DNA of 64,000 bases from Ralstonia insidiosa (GTDB taxonomy: Bacteria; Pseudomonadota; Gammaproteobacteria; Burkholderiales; Burkholderiaceae), in NCBI RefSeq assembly GCF_008801405.1, contig NZ_VZPV01000004.1, positions 62,001 through 126,000 of the forward strand, in the 5' to 3' direction. The notes beneath the pieces are model-generated. The model was not told the origin of the DNA. It was given only the letters and a program-made list of their open reading frames with translations, and did no database searches. The number at the start of each line of letters is the position of its first letter. Within the stretch, counting starts at the first letter, position 1. Shown here in pieces: positions 58,307 to 64,000 of this stretch. A program made the translations under genes and the position numbers.

Positions 58307-58840
58307 TCAACTGTGTTTCGGATGGTCTCTCCGGTTTCTCATATTCAAGGTAGAACCTTGCGTTTGCCGAAGCTCAGGGCGATTGAGTGGCGACTGGCTT
58401 TTTGCCCGCAGCCGGCCGCTCAAGCGTAGCCCGTCGCGGACGTTGAGGCCGATCAGCGTGAGATTCGTTGCGCCGGCCAGCAGCTCGATCGTCTGGACCA
58501 GGTAGAAGGTGGGGTCGAAGGCTCCCGCCGAAGCCCAGCGGTTCAACGCGATGGCGCAGGGCACGAGCACCAGCAGACCCACAGCCGCGATGATCGGCAT
58601 GCGCTTCTTTTTGGCGTCGACCAGCCGTCCGCGTCGCGACTTTGCAAGGAACATTCCGCTCGCTCCTGTCGCTGCAAGCGCAGGAATCAGGATCCACAAT
58701 CCTGGCGTGACGATCAGAGACTTCAACTGGGCCACCACCGTGCGGGTGGCAAACAGCTCACACAGCAGGGTCGAGAGGAAGAAGGTCGCAATGCATAGCG
58801 GCGCGATCGTGCTGCCGATGCGATGAATGAGTTTGGGCAT
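58307..58840 (-). CDS. Four-helix membrane protein of unknown function
   Basis: I do not recognise this 177-residue protein. It has four hydrophobic segments (about 10-30, 42-66, 80-100 and 110-132), with a basic loop KSRRGRLVDAKKKR between the second and third, and a long polar, Arg/Gln/Asn-rich tail (140-177). It lies 24 bases after the monooxygenase-domain gene on the same strand, so the two are likely co-transcribed under the neighbouring MarR regulator. It is inside the tRNA-flanked segment. Confidence 0.7.
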   Translation of the reverse strand: MPKLIHRIGSTIAPLCIATFFLSTLLCELFATRTVVAQLKSLIVTPGLWILIPALAATGASGMFLAKSRRGRLVDAKKKRMPIIAAVGLLVLVPCAIALNRWASAGAFDPTFYLVQTIELLAGATNLTLIGLNVRDGLRLSGRLRAKSQSPLNRPELRQTQGSTLNMRNRRDHPKHS

Positions 58841-58864
58841 GGTTGTCTTTTCGACTTTGCAGGC

Positions 58865-59233
58865 TCAAGCCGTGCAGAGGTTGGGGACCGACACCTTCGA
58901 GAAGAGGTGCGGCTGCGCAACGGCGCTGGAGGGGTATGCAGCCAGTGCGTTGGCGAACTCGGGATGGGTGAACGCAGCACGGAAATGGTCGACCGACTCC
59001 CAGACTGCGTAGTTCATGAACATAGCGCTTGCGCCGACAGCCCTGTGCAGTTGGGTCGAGATGTACCCGGGCTGGAGTTTCATCCAGTTGGCGTCGTGCT
59101 TCCAGGCAACCATCAGGGCAGGGATATCTGCTTCTGCCACAGTGAAGAGATTCACCAGGACGACTGGGGTTGATGCGCAGTGGAGCTGTTGCTCAATAGG
59201 AGCGACGGGATCAAGGGGGCGCAACGAAAGCAT
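58865..59233 (-). CDS. Antibiotic-biosynthesis-monooxygenase (ABM) domain protein
   Basis: This 122-residue ferredoxin-like (dimeric alpha-beta barrel) protein has VVLVNLFTVAEADIPALMVAWKHDANWMKLQPGYISTQLHRAV and FMNYAVWESVDHFRAAFTHPEF, which match the ABM fold. The substrate is unknown; such proteins act as small monooxygenases or in stress responses. I chose the ATG at 59233 because AAGGAC precedes it at good spacing; the longer open frame starts at 59257. It is divergent from marR and probably repressed by it. Confidence 0.85.
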   Translation of the reverse strand: MLSLRPLDPVAPIEQQLHCASTPVVLVNLFTVAEADIPALMVAWKHDANWMKLQPGYISTQLHRAVGASAMFMNYAVWESVDHFRAAFTHPEFANALAAYPSSAVAQPHLFSKVSVPNLCTA

Positions 59234-59284
59234 GGCAAGGTCCTTCGGTGGTTGCACGACACCGAATTGACATCATGCATCCTT

Positions 59285-59324
59285 AATGTAGCAATTTGGC
59301 ATTGTGGTGTCAAGATGGTATGAT
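59285..59324. promoter_or_regulatory. Overlapping divergent promoters with MarR-type operator
   Basis: Rightward promoter: TTGGCA (59296-59301), 17 bases, TATGAT (59319-59324). Leftward promoter: TTGACA (59313-59308), 17 bases, TACATT (59290-59285). The two -35 elements form the arms of an 18-bp dyad, TTGGCATTGTGGTGTCAA (59296-59313), the size expected of a MarR operator. A dimer bound there would block both promoters. Confidence 0.7.
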
Positions 59325-59330
59325 TGCGTC

Positions 59331-59807
59331 ATGACCCTGGAAAAGCACACACTTGCCGGTGAGGCATTGACGAATCTTGTTCTGGAGCTGTTCCGGCTGA
59401 ACAACCGCATGCTGACGGCCGGCGATCGCTTGGTGGCCGACATTGGCCTGACCAGCGCCAGGTGGCAGGTGTTGGGAACGATCGCAGCGGCTGAGCGTCC
59501 TCAGCCTGTGGCCTGGTTGGCCCGCGACATGGGAGCCAACCGCCAGAATATCCAACGCATCGTCAATGACCTGGTAAGAGACGGGTTGCTCGAATTCCAA
59601 CCCAATCCCCACCATCGGCGCGCTCAACTTGTCGTCTTGACGAGCGCAGGGCGCGACGCGTTTGCCAACGCCATGCGCGTTGAAGTGCCGTGGGCCAACG
59701 CGCTCGCGGACGGGCTCGAACCGTCGGATCTTCAGACCACGCATCAAGTGCTAACCGCCCTACGCAGGCGGCTTGAGGGCGCCACCGAGTCTGAGTCGCT
59801 GGAATAG
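59331..59807 (+). CDS. MarR-family transcriptional regulator
   Basis: This 158-residue winged-helix regulator has the typical helix-turn-helix (QPVAWLARDMGANRQNIQRIVNDLVRDGLLEFQPNPHHRRAQLVVLTSAGRDAF), including the DxRxx-like wing HHRRAQL. Flanking helices form the dimer interface. It is divergent from the ABM-domain gene and its own start lies about 6 bases after the -10 element, so the mRNA may be leaderless. Autoregulation through the shared dyad is likely. The ligand is unknown, possibly a phenolic compound or an oxidant. Confidence 0.9.
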   Translation: MTLEKHTLAGEALTNLVLELFRLNNRMLTAGDRLVADIGLTSARWQVLGTIAAAERPQPVAWLARDMGANRQNIQRIVNDLVRDGLLEFQPNPHHRRAQLVVLTSAGRDAFANAMRVEVPWANALADGLEPSDLQTTHQVLTALRRRLEGATESESLE

Positions 59808-59922
59808 CATTGTTCCCGGTGCGAGGCATCCAGGGGGTGCGGGGACGCGTTCTTTGCATCGAATAGCCTGTCGAGTCGAGTGATGGCAGAGGAAGCGAGG
59901 TTGGGTTCGCGGTTGTTCCACC

Positions 59923-59978
59923 CCTGCAGCCGCACCAAATGCAAAAGCGGCTTCCAAAAGGAAGCCGCTTTTTCTTTG
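59923..59978 (+). repeat. Right copy of tRNA-Thr 3'-end/terminator direct repeat
   Basis: This copy of 57976-58032 differs by one deleted base (GCCGCACC for GCCGGCACC) and two substitutions. It retains the CCA end and a working terminator hairpin (AAGCGGCTTCC / GGAAGCCGCTT + TTTCTTT) but has no tRNA body upstream. Confidence 0.7.
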
Positions 59979-60012
59979 TCCGTTCGCAACACGTGACGGC
60001 GCAGGGGAAACC

Positions 60013-60342
60013 TCAGCCCCGCCGCACCCAAATCACCTTGCCGTTCTGGATACCCAGATTACGGCGTTCTTCCCGATAGTCCATCGTGCCCGGCAACGCC
60101 TTGCCGTCGCGTTCACTGACGCGCCACAGGCAGCCGTTCAGCAGTGTCGTTGCATCTTGCTCGGATTTGCCGATGAGTGTGTCGTCCGGAACCGAAGCGG
60201 CCTGGCATGCGCCTGCCGGTTGCGTGTGTTCAGCCATGGGCGCCTCGCCTGCGTTCTTGGTTTGCTCTATGCCGGCCGTGGAGCATCCGGCCATGCTTGC
60301 AATGGCGGCAACTGCCATGAGCATTGTTGCTAAGCGCGTCAT
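60013..60342 (-). CDS. Peptidase-inhibitor I78-like lipoprotein
   Basis: This 109-residue lipoprotein has a signal peptide with lipobox SMAGC. The mature part PDDTLIGKSEQDATTLLNGCLWRVSERDGKALPGTMDYREERRNLGIQNGKVIWVRRG resembles the I78 inhibitor family (GK...A..., RV...G...TMDYR.ERLNI...G.I..V.C). I chose the ATG at 60342 because it starts the signal peptide; the open frame upstream is not coding-like. Activity as a protease inhibitor is untested. Confidence 0.75.
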   Translation of the reverse strand: MTRLATMLMAVAAIASMAGCSTAGIEQTKNAGEAPMAEHTQPAGACQAASVPDDTLIGKSEQDATTLLNGCLWRVSERDGKALPGTMDYREERRNLGIQNGKVIWVRRG

Positions 60343-60671
60343 ACAACCTCTCGTTTGATGTCGAATGGGATCTGCGATCGAGTGCGATGCGTGGGTGGCG
60401 CAGTGCGCTCGGGTTCGTGGCGGTAGTGTATCCACAGGGTCAGTTAAGCAGGCGCGGCAGCGGGATGCGAATGCTCGCGGCGCGTGGTCGGTGCGTCGCA
60501 AATAGGCGCGTGATTTGTGTGGTTACACACGTACTTGGGGGGAGTATTTTCTATTGTGACTCAGTTGCCCGCAAATGGCGCAGGCAAGCCAATTCCGCAC
60601 CAGTCATGGGTTTGCGAGGGATGCCCATGTTGTCGGCGCGCAAAGCGCCTTCCACCCCCTCCAAAAAACGC
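60343..60671. other. Intergenic region, no gene
   Basis: This 329-base stretch holds the upstream region of the I78-like gene and no supportable gene. Several open frames of 80-140 codons overlap in different frames without ribosome-binding sites. Confidence 0.4.
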
Positions 60672-60701
60672 TTGCCGAGCCCAAGAACACTTTGTTACTC
60701 T
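60672..60701 (+). promoter_or_regulatory. Candidate promoter for the porin/Nramp locus
   Basis: TTGCCG (60672-60677) and TACTCT (60696-60701) are separated by 18 bases; the -10 is a 3/6 match that keeps the key TA and final T. It would start an mRNA near 60708 with a leader of about 300 bases before the OprB-type porin. Confidence 0.35.
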
Positions 60702-60732
60702 GCGCCCCGTCATCACTACGGAGATGTTCTCC

Positions 60733-60771
60733 ATGGACAGTTGTTCTAGTCGATCTTCGATCGCACTCTGA
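60733..60771 (+). CDS. Short leader ORF 1 (12 codons)
   Basis: This start-to-stop frame encodes MDSCSSRSSIAL. CGGAG lies 9 bases before the ATG. The stop codon abuts a very stable three-tier stem-loop (60772-60829), so a ribosome at the stop would block its closing stem. The first bases, ATGGACAG after a CTACGGAG context, match those of leader ORF 2 at 62487. A leader-peptide role is inferred; expression is untested. Confidence 0.45.
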   Translation: MDSCSSRSSIAL

Positions 60772-60829
60772 ACGGCTAGACAGTCTCGGCGCATCGCTTT
60801 CGCTTTGCGCCCATCCACTGCCTAGCCGT
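60772..60829 (+). promoter_or_regulatory. Three-tier RNA stem-loop after leader ORF 1
   Basis: ACGGCTAG (60772-60779) pairs with CTAGCCGT (60822-60829). Inside it, CAGT (60781-60784) pairs with ACTG (60817-60820), and GGCGCA (60788-60793) with TGCGCC (60806-60811). There is no T tract, so it is a regulatory structure rather than a terminator. A further hairpin, CGTTCGT / ACGAACG (60973-60993), abuts the porin ribosome-binding site. Confidence 0.6.
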
Positions 60830-61004
60830 ATGCACGGCGGGTAGTGGCACTTGTGCGGGTTCTCCGTACAAGCCCATTCCCACAATTCGATTGTTTTACC
60901 GACACGGCCATGTGGCTGCGTGCGCGCTCGCGTTCGTAGTCTCCTGGGAGGACCGTGGTCGGCTCATGCCTACGTTCGTCATAGAAACGAACGGGGGAGG
61001 TCTC

Positions 61005-62468
61005 ATGCTGTTTCTCTCGATGCTGCAATACGTTTGGGTCGCGGTGCGTCCGCTCGTTCTGGTGCGTGCTGCTGCCGCATTCCGCCCGTTTGGTCCCTTC
61101 CGTCGTCCGGCCTTGCTGGCCGCGATGGCTTCGTTCTCTGTTTTCACCCACGCGGCTCAAGCCCAAGAAGCCCAGGCTTCCGCACCGGCTGCGGATGCAC
61201 TGCCGATCGCTGGCGGTGAACTCGATGACCGCTTCGGTTTCCACGGTCAATCGACCTGGGTTTGGCAAGCCAAGCCTGCGTTCAAGTCACCGTACAGCGG
61301 TGATAACAGCCTGACCGGCGGCCGCGCCATCAGCTACTCGTTCAGCACCACGCTGGACCTGGGCATGCGGTTGTGGAAGGGCGCCGAGTTCCACTTCAAC
61401 CCGGAAGTCATCATGGGCAAGGCGTTCTCGGATCTGCATGGTCTGGGTGGCCCGACCAACGGCGAGCTGGCGAAGGTGACGGGCACCGACCCGACGCTAT
61501 ACCGCGCCCGCGCTTTTCTGCGCCAGACCTGGGGCCTGGGCGGCGATACAGAAAAGATCGACGCCGACTTCAACCAGTTTGCAGACGTGGTCGACAAGCG
61601 CCGCGTGGTGCTGACCGTGGGCAACATGCCGGTGTTGGATGTGTTTGATGGTGTGGAGTACTCGCACGATCCGCGCACGCAATTCTTGAACTGGTCGTTC
61701 ATGGCGAGCCCATCGTTCGACTACCCGGCCGATGCGCGCGGCTACAACTGGGGCATCGCGTTGGAGTACATCGACAGCGAACTCGGCTGGGCCGCGCGCG
61801 CTGGCCGCTTCCTGCAGCCGATCGAGTCCAACGGGTTGGCACTGGATTCCGCCTTCATGCAGCACTACGGTGACATGGTGGAACTGGAAAAGAGCTACAC
61901 GCTGTTCGGCCAGGACGGCAAGGTACGGTTGATGGGCTGGCGCAACAAGACGCGCATGGGCCGCTTTGATGACGCCATCGCTCTCGGCCAGGCCACGGGA
62001 AGCGCGCCGGACCTGAGCCAGGTGCGTAAGGAGCACGCCAAGGTGGGCGTGGGCCTGTCGTTCGAGCAGAAGGCGGGCGAGAACCTGGGCCTGTTTGCAC
62101 GGCTGAACTGGTCGGATGACAAGACCGAGACGTACGCCTTTACTGAGGTGGGCCGCAACGTGTCGTTCGGCGGTCTGCTGAAGGGCTCGTCGTGGGGTCG
62201 CCCCAATGATGTGGTGGGTGCGGCATTTTCGCTGAACATGTTGGGCCCGGATCACAAGGCCTACCTGGCGGCCGGCGGTAGCGGCGCGTTCCTGGGCGAT
62301 GGCGCGTTGAACTATGGCCACGAGCGCGTACTCGAATTGTTTTACAGCTTTCAACCGGTGAAGGGCCTCATGCTCAGCCCCGATTTTCAATTGATCCAGA
62401 ACCCTGGCTACAACCGGGACCGCGGCCCTGCCAAGTTTTACGGCATGCGCGTCCACGCCGAGTTCTAA
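61005..62468 (+). CDS. OprB-family carbohydrate-type porin
   Basis: This 487-residue outer-membrane porin has a long N-terminal region with a hydrophobic signal (about 20-48, ending near HAAQAQ). The OprB-type barrel follows: DRFGFHGQSTWVWQAKPAFKSPYSG, LDLGMRLWKGAEFHFNPEVIMG, DKRRVVLTVGNMPVLDVFD, and the final AKFYGMRVHAEF with terminal phenylalanine. The ATG at 61005 follows an excellent GGGGAGG. Although the family is named for carbohydrates, here it is followed by an Nramp-like cation transporter with no terminator between, so it may admit metal ions. Confidence 0.88.
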   Translation: MLFLSMLQYVWVAVRPLVLVRAAAAFRPFGPFRRPALLAAMASFSVFTHAAQAQEAQASAPAADALPIAGGELDDRFGFHGQSTWVWQAKPAFKSPYSGDNSLTGGRAISYSFSTTLDLGMRLWKGAEFHFNPEVIMGKAFSDLHGLGGPTNGELAKVTGTDPTLYRARAFLRQTWGLGGDTEKIDADFNQFADVVDKRRVVLTVGNMPVLDVFDGVEYSHDPRTQFLNWSFMASPSFDYPADARGYNWGIALEYIDSELGWAARAGRFLQPIESNGLALDSAFMQHYGDMVELEKSYTLFGQDGKVRLMGWRNKTRMGRFDDAIALGQATGSAPDLSQVRKEHAKVGVGLSFEQKAGENLGLFARLNWSDDKTETYAFTEVGRNVSFGGLLKGSSWGRPNDVVGAAFSLNMLGPDHKAYLAAGGSGAFLGDGALNYGHERVLELFYSFQPVKGLMLSPDFQLIQNPGYNRDRGPAKFYGMRVHAEF

Positions 62469-62486
62469 GACCTACGGAGGACCCAT

Positions 62487-62531
62487 ATGGACAGTCCGAG
62501 TCGACCTTACCCGACATTTCTTTCCTACTAG
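62487..62531 (+). CDS. Short leader ORF 2 (14 codons)
   Basis: This start-to-stop frame encodes MDSPSRPYPTFLSY, with three prolines. CGGAGG lies six bases before the ATG, and the frame begins 18 bases after the porin stop. A small hairpin (GGCG / CGCC) follows the stop, then the larger hairpin 62558-62587. Short proline-containing leader ORFs precede Mg2+ transporter genes in Salmonella (mgtL before mgtA); homology is not claimed. It shares its ATGGACAG start context with leader ORF 1. Confidence 0.5.
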   Translation: MDSPSRPYPTFLSY

Positions 62532-62557
62532 GCGAGTCCGCCGCACGGTTGTTCCCT

Positions 62558-62689
62558 GCTGCTGACTTGCCGCCCCGGCAAGGCAGCGGTGTCTGCATCG
62601 CTCCTTGATTGTTTGAATCTGCCGCCTCGGGTACGACAACCCGAGCGCGGCGATTGCCGCATGCCGTGCACGCGTCGTGCCCATGCGGC
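62558..62689 (+). promoter_or_regulatory. Structured leader between ORF 2 and the 68-codon ORF
   Basis: Three strong hairpins occur in a row: GCTGC-CTTGCCG / CGGCAAG-GCAGC (62558-62587, 3-base bulge); CTCGGGT / ACCCGAG (about 62627-62645); and GCCGCATG-GCACG / CGTGC-CATGCGGC (62656-62689), which ends two bases before the AGGAG of the next ORF. No T tract follows any of them. Confidence 0.55.
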
Positions 62690-62700
62690 CAGGAGTTGTT

Positions 62701-62907
62701 ATGCGCAAATTCAACATTCCCGCCCGTCGTTTCTCGGCCATCGCTCTGCCGTTCAGCTCGCCGTTCGTGCAGGCCCGTGCTGGTGCGCCGGAGCGTGCCA
62801 ACGCTGTGTCGACCACGTCCAACCGGCGCGCTGACGACGGGGGCCAATCGCTCTCCAACCACGGCTACGCCGCCGCCGCCATCCGGCTGTCGCGCACCTA
62901 TTGGTAA
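62701..62907 (+). CDS. Small protein of unknown function (68 aa)
   Basis: I do not recognise this 68-residue protein. It starts at an ATG with AGGAG five bases upstream and has high third-position GC like its neighbours, so it is probably translated. The N-terminus MRKFNIPARRFSAIALPFSS is basic and hydrophobic; the rest is polar and Ala/Ser/Arg-rich, with no membrane helix. Its last codons (Tyr-Trp-stop, TATTGGTAA) can pair with CCAATA at 62942-62947 just before the Nramp-like ribosome-binding site, which suggests translational coupling. Confidence 0.6.
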   Translation: MRKFNIPARRFSAIALPFSSPFVQARAGAPERANAVSTTSNRRADDGGQSLSNHGYAAAAIRLSRTYW

Positions 62908-62965
62908 CCGGCGGGTAATCCAACGACGGGTACATCCCTCACCCAATAACAAATCGGAGGTCGAT

Positions 62966-64000
62966 ATGACCCAAATTGCTTCTGGCATCGACGCACCACC
63001 ACGTCATGCCGCGCTTGATGAGGCCCATGTGGGCGACATTCGTGGCGCGCTCGGCACCATTGCGCACCACGATACTGGCGCGCGTGACGGCTGGCGTGCA
63101 CGCTTGCGCACGCTGCTGGCCATCCTCGGCCCCGGCCTGATCGTAATGGTGGGCGATAACGACGCCGGCGCCTTCGGCACGTACACGCAAGCCGGGCAGA
63201 ACTACGGCACCACGCTGTTGTGGACGCTGATGCTGCTCATCCCCGTGCTGTACGTGAACCAGGAGATGGTGCTGCGCCTGGGCGCCGTCACCCGGGTTGG
63301 CCATGCGCGGCTGATCTTTGCGCGCTTCGGCAAGTTCTGGGGCAGCTTCTCTGTCATCGACCTATTCCTCGTCAATGCGTTGACGCTGGTGACGGAGTTC
63401 ATCGGTATCAGCCTTGCGCTGGAATATCTCGGCATTCCGCGCCACTGGGGTGTGTGCGCTGCAGCGGCGCTGGTGATGTTGGCCGCGTCCACGGGTGACT
63501 TCCGACGGTTCGAGCGCTTTGCACTTGCGCTGGTGGCGGGCAGTCTCACGCTCATTCCGATCTTTCTGGTGGTGCATCCGCCGATGGGGCAGGTGGCACG
63601 CGATTTCTTCGTGCCTGCTCTACCGGCCGGTGCACCGCTGGCGGAAGTGATGCTGCTGATCATCGCCATCGTTGGGACGACCGTGGCGCCGTGGCAGTTG
63701 TTCTTCCAGCAAAGCTACGTGATCGACAAGCGCATCACTGCGCGCTTCATCCGCTATGAGCGTGCGGACCTGTGGCTGGGCATCGTGCTTGTGATTGCCG
63801 GCGCGGTGGCGATGATTGCCTTCAGCGCGCAGGCCTTCCACGGTACGCCGGAGTTCGGCAACTACACCGATGCGCTGGGTACGGCGAAGGGGCTGGAGGC
63901 CTACTCGGGCCGCTGGGCGGGCATTCTGTTCGCCATTGCGCTGCTGGACGCCAGCATCATCGGCGCGTGCGCGGTGTCGCTGTCGACCGCCTATGCGATT
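62966..64000 (+). CDS. Nramp-family divalent cation transporter, non-canonical motifs (partial)
   Basis: The first 345 residues of an Nramp-family transporter run off the window end. CGGAGG precedes the ATG at 62966. After a polar N-terminal region of about 45 residues, the first helix reads GPGLIVMVGDNDAGAFGTYTQAG: the usual metal-binding DPGN is DAGA (66-69), keeping only the aspartate. Helix 6 reads GTTVAPWQLFFQQS (237-250) where MntH proteins have TVMPH, so the metal-binding methionine is alanine. Loss of both ligands is reported for Nramp-related Mg2+ transporters, so Mg2+ is a plausible substrate; Mn2+ cannot be excluded. Confidence 0.85.
   Translation, partial: MTQIASGIDAPPRHAALDEAHVGDIRGALGTIAHHDTGARDGWRARLRTLLAILGPGLIVMVGDNDAGAFGTYTQAGQNYGTTLLWTLMLLIPVLYVNQEMVLRLGAVTRVGHARLIFARFGKFWGSFSVIDLFLVNALTLVTEFIGISLALEYLGIPRHWGVCAAAALVMLAASTGDFRRFERFALALVAGSLTLIPIFLVVHPPMGQVARDFFVPALPAGAPLAEVMLLIIAIVGTTVAPWQLFFQQSYVIDKRITARFIRYERADLWLGIVLVIAGAVAMIAFSAQAFHGTPEFGNYTDALGTAKGLEAYSGRWAGILFAIALLDASIIGACAVSLSTAYAI

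Noticed and set aside
60517..60844. Open frames of 80-90 codons upstream of the porin (60517-60771, 60575-60844)
   Set aside because: They overlap each other in different frames, have no good ribosome-binding site, and cross the structured leader.
60910..60984. Two further mini-frames of nine codons (60910-60939 and 60955-60984) as extra leader peptides
   Set aside because: The first has no ribosome-binding site and the second starts at GTG too close to its GGAGG; chance frames are expected at this length.
60500..61004. A yybP-ykoY manganese riboswitch before the porin (GGGGAGTA occurs at about 60540)
   Set aside because: Only the short GGGGAGTA string fits; the conserved paired loops and downstream motifs of that riboswitch are not found by eye. 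A covariance-model search would settle it.

Overview
The window looks like a chromosomal segment of a Ralstonia-type betaproteobacterium (family Burkholderiaceae). This is inferred from the high GC content and third-position GC bias and from gene orders I associate with that group: pilMNOPQ-aroKB-dgt, gltBD, mlaFEDACB-ABC2-ibaG-murA-hisGDCB-marC-hisHAFIE-tatABC, and petABC-sspAB. The species cannot be settled from the sequence alone. Most of the window is core housekeeping DNA. Accessory character is concentrated at 15.2-16.1 kb (a RAYT element), 57.9-60.0 kb (a small segment bounded by a duplicated tRNA-Thr 3' end) and 60.6-64.0 kb (a porin/Nramp-like metal-transport locus with unusual leaders).

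Layout. 0-5 kb: end of msrQ, lysA-lptM divergent from cyaY, and mrcA (PBP1a). 5.2-13.3 kb: pilMNOPQ (type IV pilus alignment complex and secretin) running into aroK, aroB and dgt. 13.4-16.1 kb: periplasmic alpha-carbonic anhydrase, ompW and the RAYT transposase. 16.2-22.6 kb: gltBD glutamate synthase. 22.7-23.8 kb: a Bug-type solute receptor. 24.0-28.2 kb: the Mla lipid-transport system. 28.4-39.3 kb: an ABC-2 exporter, ibaG, murA and a full histidine operon interrupted by marC. 39.3-41.4 kb: a small membrane protein and tatABC. 41.5-49.2 kb: an ABC importer with its own OmpR/TctE-type two-component system and a second binding protein. 49.5-53.5 kb: a major porin, a DegS/DegQ-like protease, a Nif3-family protein and mscL. 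53.8-57.9 kb: petABC, then sspA-sspB. 57.9-60.0 kb: tRNA-Thr(UGU) and the repeat-bounded segment carrying a marR / monooxygenase-domain / membrane-protein cluster. 60.0-64.0 kb: an I78-like lipoprotein, an OprB-type porin and an Nramp-family transporter cut by the window end.

The most novel-looking part is 60.67-64.0 kb. The porin and the Nramp-like gene are each preceded by a very short ORF with a good ribosome-binding site. Both short ORFs begin ATGGACAG and are followed directly by stable hairpins. A further 68-codon ORF sits just before the transporter. The transporter has lost the canonical Nramp metal ligands: it reads DAGA where DPGN is usual, and APW where MPH is usual. This suggests a non-canonical divalent cation (possibly Mg2+) uptake operon controlled through leader-peptide translation. 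That is an inference and needs comparative and expression tests.
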